Under the pieces are notes generated by a model. It saw only the letters and a list, made by a program, of their open reading frames with translations. It made no database searches and was not told the origin of the DNA. From Sycobia sp. Sy_11 (Eukaryota; Arthropoda; Insecta; Hymenoptera; Epichrysomallidae): 64,000 nt of DNA. The DNA is taken from assembly GCA_018907035.1 (NCBI GenBank), contig JACCIC010000121.1, forward strand, positions 412,001-476,000, in the 5' to 3' direction. The first letter of the stretch is position 1. Every line of letters begins with the position of its first letter. A program made the position numbers and the translations under genes. Of the stretch, positions 35,481 through 46,605 are shown piece by piece.

Positions 35481-35771
35481 ATGGCATCCGTAGATTTCGC
35501 ATTTTGCGGAATTCTAATTGTGCATTTGTGCGCGTATGCTAGTGTGTTTAATTCTATAAGTATTGTGGGAGTTCCGTCGACGTGCGCGAGGGCACTCAAT
35601 CTTTTCTTAGATGAGCGCGATTCGCAGCAGCAAGTGTTCGCTGCCCGGCATCGTAGCGTTGGTCTCCACGAGACATCGGGGCGCGCTACATACGTAGTTT
35701 TTGTGCTCCCTTCGACCGGCTTTTCTCATAGGAAGGGGAAAAGTTTGCGACGGCAAGAGAGAGCTGAGTAA
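35481..35771 (+). CDS. Candidate small protein, 96 codons
   Basis: An open frame in a GC-rich island with TATA box upstream (35354) and AATAAA poly(A) signal downstream (35906). The N-terminus (MASVDFAFCGILIVHLCAYA) could act as a signal peptide or membrane anchor; the C-terminal part is basic (KGKSLRRQERAE). No family recognised. An earlier ATG at 35459 in another frame (MSAFSILNG..., 26 codons) overlaps it and has good context, so the frame could be a non-coding or first-exon region. Low to moderate confidence. Confidence 0.3.
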   Translation: MASVDFAFCGILIVHLCAYASVFNSISIVGVPSTCARALNLFLDERDSQQQVFAARHRSVGLHETSGRATYVVFVLPSTGFSHRKGKSLRRQERAE

Positions 35772-35905
35772 TTTTATACTCCGTAGGATTGTAAGCGATC
35801 GCTAATATAAATTAAGATTAATGCATTCATTTCATATTCTAAGTAGTATATTTAGTTGTATAATAACATATATCTAGTATTGTAGATTTTATTTAACTTT
35901 AATTT

Positions 35906-35911
35906 AATAAA
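35906..35911 (+). terminator. Poly(A) signal AATAAA
   Basis: Canonical signal 135 bp after the 96-codon frame and 7 bp before a nested hairpin. Confidence 0.4.
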
Positions 35912-35917
35912 GAATAC

Positions 35918-35970
35918 ACTTGCCTCGGATTGACCCTCTGAACTGAGAGGGCTTTTAAGCCGAGGCAAGT
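35918..35970. repeat. Nested double hairpin
   Basis: Outer arms ACTTGCCTCGG (35918-35928) and CCGAGGCAAGT (35960-35970) pair perfectly over 11 bp. Inner arms CCCTCT (35934-35939) and AGAGGG (35946-35951) pair over 6 bp. Confidence 0.85.
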
Positions 35971-36439
35971 TGTTGCATTTTCGCAATCTGATTTTTATTC
36001 AAGAAAAGGTCAACAATTCCACCATTTCTTATACTAAATCTTTCGTCTAAAATTCAATCAATAATATCGTTAGACTTTTGTTCAGTGCTTAAATTAGCAT
36101 CTTTCTTGAAGATCTATTTTCGACATCTCGTATCTTTATGAGTTGCAGTCCTGGATTATTTATTTAGAATTACTGCCGAAGCTCCCTCAATTTTTCCAGT
36201 GATCAGTCCATTAGGTCACCCTATATTAAGCAATAAACTGTACTCCAACTGCACGCCGTAAAGGTTTATTTCTCACTTCCGCGTCCCCTTAAAATATACC
36301 CTTTTTTCCGTCCATAAAGCTACCTGTACCACTGTTATTTCCTATTCAATAAGAATTTGTTCAATCCAACAGACAGTATTCATAGAGGATTTGAAAAACC
36401 TTTTTCATCTCTAGTTCTGTCCTTCCTGTATACATGTAG

Positions 36440-36493
36440 CGTTCCGAGTTGGACGAAGACGACTTCAAGAGATTCGACTTGACCGCCACGCGA
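36440..36493 (+). CDS. Candidate 54-nt internal exon
   Basis: A pyrimidine-rich tract ending ACATGTAG precedes, and CGA|GTAGGT follows. The 54 nt read RSELDEDDFKRFDLTATR with whole codons at both ends, so it could be included or skipped without shifting frame. The charged, helix-like peptide and higher GC than the flanks look like host coding sequence rather than transposon. No partner exon identified. The reading is only 18 codons, so chance is possible. It lies just before a BEL/Pao element, which would then sit in an intron. Confidence 0.35.
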
Positions 36494-36817
36494 GTAGGTT
36501 ATTTTAACATTATTTTCTACCATCACTGTAATTTTGTACAATCTTGTGTGCTGTATTGTTACGAATAGTTTTATTCCTTACATAGTATAAGAAATAAGCA
36601 AATGCATTTAGATAATTTATGATTTTTCAGTTAAAAATTTATTTAAAAAAAATCTTTTGTTTAGCTTGATGCACTCTTTTTATACGTAACGGTCTCATTC
36701 TTAGAAGCGCGTTAGTGTAACATAAACAAAGACAGACTTGCTGCTGAGGCGCGTTATTAGAGATGTATTACTGGTTTGTTTATTTTTCCATTACGGCGCT
36801 CATAATGGAGAACAATT

Positions 36818-37840
36818 TTGAGATTGAGTTTCATTATATTATTTAAAATGCATAGATTAGCTTCGAACATGGCGCCGTTAGCTTTGAAAAAGTTCATCTC
36901 CCTGCAAACACCGCCCGAGTCTGAAATAGACGGTATGCGTATTCGATTTCAAAATAAGTCGCGCGACTCGCTGGATAAAAATATTGTGCAGTCCATACGA
37001 GATGCCGTGAATGAAATTTGGGCTGAGATTCAAAAAACACACTCGGACATTGTTTGTAGAGAAGACGCAGACAGACGCTTACGTCACAAATAAATAGTTT
37101 GATCGCATTCAAGGTATTTACGAGAATGCACTGGATGAATTCTTAACTTTACTTGCCCTCGATGATAAGAACGAAACTAATAGTTGATTATCAAATGAAT
37201 CGCGATCTGATTTACGTGTCACAAAGCTGCTGTGTCTTTTTTTTGCTTAAATTTTAACGCAAATATGAAGATTGGACTAGTTTCTCGGATCGATTCTCCA
37301 CGCTTGTTCATGACATTCTCGGTTTGTCGAACGCTACGAAGTTCCAATACTTAAAATTTTGTTTGACTGGCGGAGCTGTAGAATTTATTAAAGAAGTAAC
37401 CACTACTAATGCAAATTATATTAGAACGTGGCAAGCTGTAAATAGTCGGATCATAATCCTAGATTGATTTTTAATAAATTATTGACGTCTCTCATGGAAA
37501 TTCATCATTTAAAAAAAGAATCTACGTCTGAGTTACGAGCTTTTATTGATAATTCCCAGCGTATTATTCGAGAACTAGTGAATCTGAAACTTTCCGTCGA
37601 GCACTGGAACATGTGGTTGATTTTGAACTTAGCGACAAAGACATGGATTTATCGTTAGAAAGGAGTCGATCACAAACTAGTTCATTTTGTTTGTTTCCTA
37701 AATTTTTAGATTTTACCAGGTTTTTAGAGGAAAGAGTGTAGACTCTCGCGATGAACACTACAGAGCGCAAAGCGGAGAAGAGACCGTGGAGTACGCCTTC
37801 ATCGTTACCTCAGTTGTAAAAGGTCTTTCATGATTCTTCT
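36818..37840 (+). pseudogene. BEL/Pao gag remnant
   Basis: The N-terminal part (36818-37093) reads KKFISLQTPPESEIDGMRIR and AVNEIWAEIQKTHSDIV, then stops at 37091. After degraded sequence (FDWLVSRIDS style) comes LKKESTSELRAFIDNSQRII and LKLSVEHWNMWL (37510-37625), matching the LKKESxxELRxLxDxxxxHIRAL and VEHWD pattern of the BEL/Pao Gag. Multiple frameshifts. Confidence 0.7.
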
Positions 37841-37861
37841 GCTCGACTATCTGGAGCTTCT

Positions 37862-38290
37862 AAATGTCCGCTTTGTCTTGGCGCATATTCTGTTACGAAA
37901 TGCTTGAAATTAAAAGAAAAAAGCCCACAGGAGCGCCTCGCAACAATAAAAAATCTACAGGTCTGTTTTAACTGCTTCGGATCACACAGAGTTAATCCGT
38001 GTAAATCTACGGGACTTTGCTTAATTTTCCAAGAGAAGCATCATTCGCTTTTACATCTGAAATCTCAGGGGAATATGCAAACAAATCAAAACGGTTCTCA
38101 AGCAAATAGATCAGATGAAAGGTCTTTCGTGATTGGCTTACAGGCGGCAACTATGCTGGCTGCTAAGCGACGGTCAGTTTTAGCAAAAGCCCGTGTACAG
38201 ATTATAAGTTCGAACGGCGAGAGAACTTATGCCCGTGCACTTACAGATCAAGGACTAGAGGTATCATGTATATCTGAATCCATTGTTTAA
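37862..38290 (+). pseudogene. BEL/Pao zinc knuckle and protease region
   Basis: From CPLCLGAYSVTKCLK on, then QVCFNCFGSHRVNPCKSTGL gives a zinc-knuckle array, followed by RARALTDQGLEVSCISESIV, in which the aspartic protease motif LLDSGSE or LLDQGSE appears as LTDQGLE. The frame stays open from 37904 to 38290 (128 codons), longer than its neighbours. Confidence 0.75.
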
Positions 38291-40870
38291 TTATTAGGGC
38301 TTATAAAGCGACACACGTGTATTTCATTGTAGGGCTTTGGAACTAATGCAGTGGGCATTACACATACGATGACGCAGCTTGCTTTAGGTACTTCGAACAA
38401 TAAAGACTGTATCATTAAAACAAGTGCACTTATTCTTTCTCGATTTACGTCACGTGTGCCGGGTGAAAATATTTTAAATTTAGATTTTAAAAAATTTGAG
38501 GGTTTACATTTAGTAGACCTATAATTTTTTGTCGCAAGTAAGATCGATATTATTATCGGTGCTGATGTCTACGAACAGTTATTGCGATCGGGGTTTAGGC
38601 TCTTTCCTTCATTGCAGATTATAGTATAAAACACGGTTTTCGTATGGATAACTTCAGGACCTCTACAGCTAGAACCATCATGTCGGGCGGGCGATTCTAT
38701 TTCTCACCCGTGAAAGCAAGTATTTCACTGTGTATCTCTACCTAATTTAGATGAAGCTCTGCAACGTGTTTGGACTCTCGAGGATTTGCCCAAAACTTCA
38801 TCAAATCTCCAACCTGACGAAGAGGTATGTGAAAGGCTTTTTACTGAGACGCACGTACGAAATCTCGAAGGACGATATGAGGAGACAAAAAAGAAATAAA
38901 AGAGGAGATTCGGAAAATCGCTCTTGGACCCCTGCCCTCAGTGCATCATCGATTCGCAAGAGACAAACAAATAGGTCAAGCTTATATAGACTTCATGGAG
39001 GAGTACGAACGACTAGACCATATGCAACGAGTCTCTCCTTCAGAAAAAAAAACCGAGGGAATACTTGGTATTTACCGCACCACAAAATTGTTCGAACTAC
39101 TGAGTCCGAATTGAAAATTCGAGTAGTCTTTGATGCAAGAAGGCGAACTCGAGATGGTTATTTCTACTGACAACGGTTACATAGGAAACGTCATATGTTT
39201 CCTATCTTACTATACGTATACTTCAGCAGTAAACTGTAGATAAAAAAGTTAAATTTTAAAAGTTAAATAGTGGGAAACATACGTTGAGGACATATTCCTT
39301 TGTTCAGATGACCTTTCTATTGCAGAGAAAAAGAGAATAGAGCCCATTGATATTTTGAGTTCGCCAGGGATTTCCCTCGGAAAATAGATGGCTAATCATT
39401 TGGAACTTCTTTCTACCGAAGCGCAGCCGAACTTTGATCAACAAAATGCCTCAGATGGCACTGTCAAAATACTCAGAGTTGAGTGAAGTCCTTCTTAGGA
39501 TCAATTCCAATTTCCCATTGCAGATACTTCTGAGCTGTCGGCGGGCTCAACAAAACGCTCTGTTCTCTTGAATATAGCCCGCTTATTTGACCCCCTTGGC
39601 TGACTTTCGCTTGTTACTGTGAAAGCGAAACTTTTTATGCCGAACCTTTGACTTCTGAAATATCATTGGAATTCTCCTTTATCTGCAGAATTGCGTAAAA
39701 ATTGGAGTGATTACTGTTGATCGTTGACTAATTTACCAACGGTGAAAATTGATAGATGGTTAGGGATAACAGCTGCTCGATCCTACGAAATGTATGGATT
39801 TTCAGACGCCTATTCTCTAGCTTATGCAGCAATCAATGAGGGTAATGATAATTTTCGGATCTCTTTAATAACAGTTAAGATGAAGGTCACTTCAGTTAAG
39901 ACGGTAAGCATTCTGAACTTGGAACAGTGTGGTGCTGCGCTTCTAGTCAAATTTATTTACCATATCAGGAAACTCAATTTTCTTAATGCTATTCAAGTTT
40001 TCGTATGGACAGATAGCCAGATTGTGCCTACGTGCCTGCGTAAGCATCTATGTAACTGGCAAACCTTTATAGTCAATTGCGTGTCGTTATTCAGACTGAA
40101 TTACCCTCTGCTGTTGGATCGCAGGTTTCCTCCAAAGAAAATTCAGCAAATTTATCTATGCAAGGTTCCAAACCGACAGGGTTCTCACAGATGGATCTTT
40201 GGGAGCACGGGCCGCATTGGCTCTTAAACTGCAGTGCAATGGTCGAAACCTGCAAATATGGAGCGCTCGCTTCACTGTCGAAGATTCTTCGCAGAACCGG
40301 AACTACTGACACGTTTTGCAAGTTTAACGAGATAAATACGCGTTCTTGCTTATTACAGACGTCCACGTATCAATTTGCGTAGAAAAAAGAAGAGTGAAGA
40401 GTTTCTTTTTCAGCAGCTTCAGAATTAGCTGAATCTCGATCTGTTATGATTCGTTTATCACAAGCTAGCAGTTTTGAGGAGGAATTGAAAACCTTGGAAG
40501 CAAGAAAGAGTGTTGCAAAAAGTAACACTCAGGTCACAAAAGGTAAGCCTCAGTAAATTAACTCCTTTATTTTGGATGCTGATAATATCTTACGTATAGG
40601 AGGTCGCTTGACGAATTCAAATCTTACTTTTAATGCTAAGCACCCTCCGATTCTTGTATAATAATTTTTCTTATAATACTTCATATATCTCACAATAGTT
40701 TGAATTACTCGCACGTCGCATTGTTGAACGTCGTCTATAAGCTCGCCTGTATAGCAGACATTGTACTTCCGGAAACGCACTATATGACCGATTTGGTAAT
40801 TAAATATCTTCATCAAAATTACGATTGACACTTAACTTTCAAGGTATTATTAAAATATTTAGGAAACAAT
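38290..40870 (+). pseudogene. BEL/Pao pol: RT, RNase H, integrase start
   Basis: After protease remains come WTLEDLP, RVVFDARRRT (start of RT), then a jump over most of RT to TYVEDIFLCSDDLSIAEKKR, where the YVDD site is YVED. STKRSVLLNIARLFDPLG and LLKYHWNSPLSAELRKNW follow. The frame at 39724-40227 has RWLGITAARSYEMYGFSDAY, KVTSVKTVSILNLEQCGAAL and VFVWTDSQIV (RNase H region). Then VSSKENSANL, RIGGRLTNSNLTFNAKHPPI (integrase N-terminal) and LPETHYMTDLVIKYLHQNYD. A piece near 40660-40770 looks rearranged. Confidence 0.75.
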
Positions 40871-41325
40871 CAAAACGTGGCTCATTTATGAAAAGCATCT
40901 TTCATTTTTCAAGAAAGTTAGTAATAAAATAAATCTCATTTCCGGCGGGTCTCTCATAAGAGTTAATGCGAAGGTTAAATTTCTGATATTGAAAAGGCTC
41001 GTTCTTGAAACAGACTTTATTATTCTTTTGTAATTCTTTCAAACTATTTACATATTTTATGATTTCTTTTATTCTATAAATCATATACTATTATAATATT
41101 GTATAAATATTAATCTTTTCGATTGTAGTAATTGAAACTTACATCCGAATTAAAATGTTCATTTACTAGCCAGAAACAAGTTTCCAGCTTCAAACCAAGT
41201 TTCTACCTATTTTTTAATTTTATTGACAATGTTCACATTTTTCATTCTAAGATTTACCTAGTTTTAAACCATGCTGGTTGATTCTATTTTTAATACATAG
41301 TAACTACTTTCCAACCTATTGAAAA
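40871..41325. other. AT-rich spacer
   Basis: Nothing recognised. Confidence 0.6.
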
Positions 41326-41552
41326 TTGTTAGACTTTTTTTTTATGTTATTTAACGTCGCTCTATTTATGCTTCCAAATATTGGTGCTAACCAGCGACGG
41401 AGGTCTACGATGTGTTTGTAAACGAAGCACATGTAAATTATTACAGCGGTGTTTGTGTCAATTGCGGCCGAGTCTGGGAATTGAACTCGGATCACCAAGT
41501 TACTAGTCCTTCGCTCTAGCGATCGAGCCATTGTAGGCCTCTTGTTAGACTT
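41326..41552 (-). mobile_element. Full-length tRNA-derived SINE (copy 3)
   Basis: On the minus strand it begins GGCCTACAATGGCTCGATCG (A-box TGGCTCGATCGC), followed by GATCCGAGTTCAATTCCCAG (B box), the common body and an A-rich tail. Flanking direct repeats TTGTTAGACTT lie at 41326-41336 and 41542-41552. It is the most complete of the three copies. The two internal promoter boxes show descent from a tRNA gene. Confidence 0.9.
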
Positions 41553-42360
41553 CTATTAGGGTAAGTTGAAAATTTTTTAGAAAGTCATAATGATGGGTTT
41601 CCATAGAAATATTTTACAAGTATAGTTAATTAACTATCAATCATTGATTTTGATAATACTCATTAGTTCATATTATAATCACAGAAATATGAGTGTGAAC
41701 AAAAAAACACGTTTTTTTGACACAGAATACATATATCTACTGAATTGATCTAACTTGGTGGCTATTTATTGAATAATTTTTTATCATATTTATAAGAAAT
41801 TATTTTCTATGAGACTTTTGGAGTAATTTCCATTTCCCAGAACATTTTTAATGATAATAAAAAAACAGGTATTATTTGTTTATTTTTTGATGAATAATAC
41901 GCTTATGTTCAATTGTATCCAATCTGACCTTAGATTTGCGTATTGTTACTTGTGAATGCCAAATCAACTATTTTCTGATTGATAGTATCTTTCTACTGTA
42001 AAATATGCAACATTTGGTGTTATGAGATATCTTTATTCCTTTGTGCAATATTTCCAATATAAATTTTTTAAAATTAATATTAAAATACTATATAACAATC
42101 ATATTGCACCTTCAATAGTTATTATAACTGAATGTATAATTTACCAGTTTACTATTTTTTCTTTATAAAGAAACAAAGAAAAACAAATAAATACAACATT
42201 AAAAACACTTTTAATCCGTTAAATATGGATATTCAAATAACAGTACGCATAAAAAGCGCTATTCCATTAGAAATGGTCGCACTTGTTGAATTCCCAACAT
42301 TTAATGAACGCAAAGTAAGATATCTTATGAGCGTTCGCGTACATGGAACTAATATGTGCG
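41553..42360. other. AT-rich spacer
   Basis: A 78-codon frame at 42132-42368 is lysine-rich at the start and unrecognised. Confidence 0.5.
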
Positions 42361-42561
42361 AAAGATAAAGAGACAGAGAAGTATGGCCAAAGAGACAAAG
42401 AGTGAGCAAACGAGCGTATATGTAACTTATGTATTTAGGTTATGAATACGACCGCAGGGATAGATAAAGTGTGCGCAAGGTTCTTCCCGAATTGTGGCGG
42501 ATCTTTCTTTTGGGCGTGTGCGCGCGTTTTTCGAGCAAGTGCCAGACGCAGAAATCTATAC

Positions 42562-42627
<66 letters not shown>

Positions 42628-43060
42628 GTGAGTGGCGGGAGGAACCAGCAGTTCGTCGGGTTCGAAAAGACAAATGGCTCTCGGTACGGCTAGCCCGTAT
42701 AGACGCGCAGGAAAAAGATACGCTCGGACGCCCGGTCGGTGAGAGAAGAGGGGAGAAAGAAGGAAAGGGTAAGAGGAAGGGATGAAAAAAAGGAAAGACA
42801 CGGAGAGCGCGAAAGAGGCCGGGATGCAATTATCTTAATGGAGTCGTGAAAGCCGACGAACTTTATCGATCCTCCACCACTGTACGAGTTAGCGCCTGAC
42901 TTTCTTCCTAGCATTAGCCGCATATGGAGGTGCAGAGGGTGGACACATATACAAACTCGCGAAACCTGGACTTTTTCACGCGGCGCATTTGATGAATCAT
43001 ATACGCAAGCAGAGCGATTCAGCGGTCGCCAAACCTCATTTATATCATATTTATCCAATT
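42361..43060. promoter_or_regulatory. GC-rich island with (TA)n(GA)n
   Basis: CpG-containing island holding a direct (TA)12(GA)17 compound repeat at 42562-42620. Overlapping frames up to 129 codons on both strands are unrecognised and partly repeat-derived. Confidence 0.25.
42562..42620. repeat. Compound (TA)n(GA)n microsatellite
   Basis: TA units run directly into GA units. Confidence 0.97.
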
Positions 43061-43690
43061 TACGGCTATTGAATTTTCAGATGATATGCCTCACTTTGAA
43101 TTCTCATATCTGCGCGGTTTTTGAGGAAAGAAACAGCGTATAATTTATCTGATCTTTTTGTATAGAAGGTGTTCCTTTTGGATCTCCACAAGGAACAGTG
43201 TATTTTACAGCTTGTACATAAATACGAAATCCATATGTCGTGGTTCTAATGAGAAAAAAAATTATTATTATACGCATAAAAATACATACGAATGAACTTA
43301 CACGTTGACCACTAAAAAGGAGAATTATGGCTGTTTGTAAGCTCTTGTGTTCTATACAGGTCAAAACTTTCAGAATTATATGAAAGAAATTTTAATTAAA
43401 AAGCTTTACTTAATGCCCTAGCTGAATACAGCTTATGATTTTTTCTGCGATATATAGCTTCATTTGCCAAGCGACGAAAAATGTATCTATTTTCCTATAT
43501 GCGAAAGTTTTTGACAGAGTTATTAGACTTTTAATAAAAGTACGTTTATATGATAAAGATAAATAAAGATTTAAAAATAATTTGCACAAAATGTTAAAGG
43601 GTACCTGTGTCCTAAAAGCTATAAAGCCATTACTTTTTGAAATTAATTATTTCATAGATCAGCATTTAAATTTGATAGAATCGATGATTC

Positions 43691-43754
<64 letters not shown>

Positions 43755-44700
43755 TTAAGAAAACTATTTATAAGACATAGTGAATTTTTTACAATGCATT
43801 GCAGCGATTACGAAATTATATTCTGTTTTTGAAAGAGTTGAAATAAATTGACACGTGTGTTGGATTCGGTTAGATCGTTCGCACTTCATCCATCAAAATT
43901 TAAGGACGAATTGATAAATTTCAAATTTAAAATTAATAACAGTAGTAAAATGATAAGCGAAATCAACTGTTTAATTATTTCAATAAATCATAATAACAAA
44001 CTATATATGCGTGAATATGATACTGGAATTGAACTCATTTCATGATAACACGGGCGTCTCTCGATCAACTTTCAATTTTTTGAATTTTTTTTTACTACGA
44101 AATTGTACGAAAAGCTATTTCTACTTAAAATAATGAATTTTCTATTTGATTGATTCTTATTGAATGAATGGAGATAGTTGGGATAGATTATTTGCATAGT
44201 AGGAGATTTAAATTCTCGGTTGTGGAAATAATACAGAAAAATTCAGGTACACAGGTACATATTCTAAGAGTATAATGCCTAATTATGATAAGTACAAATA
44301 TCCAAGACCTCGTATAAAACAGCTATAAATTTTCCATTTTGTTGTTACAACATACATTTATTTCATTTTTCTTTATCTACTAAAAAACATATTAAATTTT
44401 AATAGAAAATAATATAATAGTCTAGTAAGATTTCATGGGATCTCAAATGATTTCAAATAATTTTAATTGCTTTTAATAAGTTTAAATACTATCGAATGAT
44501 TCAATCCATTCCATAATGAATAGATAGCAAGAATCTGATAATTTCTCAGAGTGAATACTTTAAGCTCAATATATCGGTAAATGTTAATACATCAGTAAAC
44601 ATTTGCTTTACATTATATACCTTAATACATCAGTTTTATATACATATCACATATGCAATTTTATGAAATGAGTAGTTAAAGAATTATCTAGAACTTATAC
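43061..44700. other. AT-rich spacer with (TA)n at 43694-43751
   Basis: Frames at 43104-43364 (minus) and 43848-44045 (plus) are unrecognised. Otherwise AT-rich. Confidence 0.5.
43694..43751. repeat. (TA)n microsatellite
   Basis: About 29 TA units. Confidence 0.97.
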
Positions 44701-45500
44701 CACTAGAGCCATACTACTGTACTCCACAGCACTGATTCAACTAGACATTCGACTTTGCATAAGAGAGGCACGTCGAAAATATATTCCAGTGCGCTCGCAT
44801 GTATACGCAGCACAACTCCCTTTCCTCGCGTACTTTTCATCTATTTCGACCAGGTTTATTCTTATAATCGATGCGATGACCGATCGCGAACATTCAAAGC
44901 TTTACTCCCCCTTCCCCCGTACTACGACCGCACATACTCTACGAGCACTCCACGCTCTTTTTATTCTCTTCCTTTCCTCTCCGACACTCTCTAACCAATT
45001 CTCGATCATATTGAATCGAGACATCGCTCTCGTCGATTTACATATGTGTGTGCGTGTGTGTGCCGTCGCGATGTGCCGCGGAATGAAAAATGTCTCCCTC
45101 TCTCTAGATCGAGTCGCACGCGTCCAGGCACGTGGCGCGAGCCCGCACGCGTGTAGTGCACAACTGCCACCCTTCTATATAGGGAATGTAACCATGCGCG
45201 CGCCCTTTCGTTCCTCCAAAATGTATGACCGCTCACGCCTCTGGACGCACGAATGAGCACGCGCGGGCGCAACGTGCGTTCGGCCTTCCTCCCTCTGTCA
45301 CCCCTCTTATTCTCGCCTTGATTTTTTCAGACGTTATAATCCGCCTGCTGCCTCGTCATGTTTTTGCACGCTGTCATATTACATATAGGCGTTGCGAAAA
45401 AAGTTCACTTATCGAGGTCACCGTACTATATATATAGAGACTGCTAGCTTCTGCTGCTGCTACTACTGCGGTATTGTCATCAATGCGAATAGTAAGTCAC
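44701..45500. promoter_or_regulatory. GC-rich island, unassigned
   Basis: GC-rich sequence with frames up to 155 codons on both strands, none with a domain I recognise. Low stop density explains them. No convincing start site or splice pair. Confidence 0.2.
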
Positions 45501-45950
45501 TTCTGTTTCGGTAGCTCTTAATTGTCTCTTAGATGTTATTATTCGGCGGTGTTCCCGCGGCTTGATTTGACAAGTCTAATACATATGTAAGTGCGTGCGT
45601 GTGCTTTCATATGGGACAGCTTTCTTTTTTGTTCATATGGTAATGAGCAATAAGGAAAGCCAGTGACTAAAGCTGGTTACGGGGCCATTATTTCGCGCTT
45701 GCGTTAGACTGCGTTTTTTGATTAACGTATATTTGCCGTTCAATTATAAGCTTTATAGTGTAAGTTTATATGCGAATACGATAATATAATTCTTTCAGCA
45801 GTCTGATCTAAAGAAATATTTACCACTACTACTCGATCCAACGAATACACACATTTTTTTATTCTTGGCCTATATTTATATGATTAATATTCGCTCATAT
45901 ATGCGATGTCCTTCTTCTTACGAAACTGAAAATCTATTGATCTCCTTCAA
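45501..45950. other. Spacer
   Basis: Nothing recognised. Confidence 0.5.
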
Positions 45951-46244
45951 TGATATTTTGACGATACGCATATGCTTGTGTTTGATGAGTTCGGACAGGG
46001 AACAGAATAACCGTTAGATGAAAGAGCAATTAATAGATGCGGGGGATTGCGAGAGTGCAGGCGCACCTCATAAGTGCAGTTTGAGTTCAAGTAGCATTAG
46101 CGTCGTACGCAAACTTACCACGCATCCTTCTCGCTGGGTTATCGTTTATACGACGTTCTTATAAAATAAATTACCAATGTGTTGTATTCGCTGAATTATT
46201 CTTTCTGTATTTTCTGTCATTCCATAACCTATCCTCACTCGACA
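45951..46244 (+). repeat. Gypsy 5' LTR
   Basis: Shares long blocks with the 3' LTR: ATGCTTGTGTTTGA, GGGAACAGAATAACC, GAGCAATTAATAGATGCGGG, CTTATAAAATAAATTA (poly(A) signal) and CATTCCATAACCTATCCT. Confidence 0.9.
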
Positions 46245-46273
46245 TTGGTAAGCTCGACGTGATAGAAATATCT

Positions 46274-46393
46274 ATGGAGTGGACGGAAACGGAGATAAAC
46301 ATTAATCAAGTACACAACAAAAACGAGGACGCTAGGATGAATAATGGAAACAACACCCCGGAGACAACAAAATCTGTACACGTTCCTTGCTAA
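46274..46393 (+). pseudogene. Gypsy gag N-terminal remnant
   Basis: ATG at 46274, 30 bp after the LTR, opens a 39-residue frame (MEWTETEININQVHNKNEDA...) ending at TAA. Position fits a Gag start. The frame is too short to show a Gag domain. Confidence 0.4.
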
Positions 46394-46605
46394 TATATCT
46401 GGATTTCCTTATATTTGCTTTTTGTATTTATTTTACCATCATAATTTCACATTCCTATTTTATCATCCTGCGCCTTGATAAATTAATAGACTTTTTATCT
46501 TTATTTTTATAAACATTGATCGGCACTAGAATGATCGGATTTAAATAAAAGCATCCGGACACGATACCGCTCAAGTAGAGCGGCCACAGTATCATTCTTA
46601 ATCTA

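Larger units (their letters stand above)
36555..40870 (+). mobile_element. Decayed BEL/Pao retrotransposon
   Basis: Gag, zinc-knuckle, protease, part of reverse transcriptase, RNase H and the start of integrase occur in BEL/Pao order on the plus strand, with stops, frameshifts and deletions. A GGCGCTCATAATGG stretch near 36795 resembles the usual region after a 5' LTR, so an LTR may run from about 36555 (TGTTACGAATAG) to 36792. No 3' LTR was found; the element seems truncated in integrase. Confidence 0.75.

Noticed and set aside
35481..36493. Joining the 96-codon frame to the 54-nt exon
   Set aside because: The donor-like GTAATT at the end of that frame leaves phase 2, and the join gives an early stop; only the other frame from 35459 is compatible.
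44789..45256. 155-codon plus-strand frame in a GC island
   Set aside because: Low stop density from GC content, with overlapping frames on both strands and no recognisable domain.
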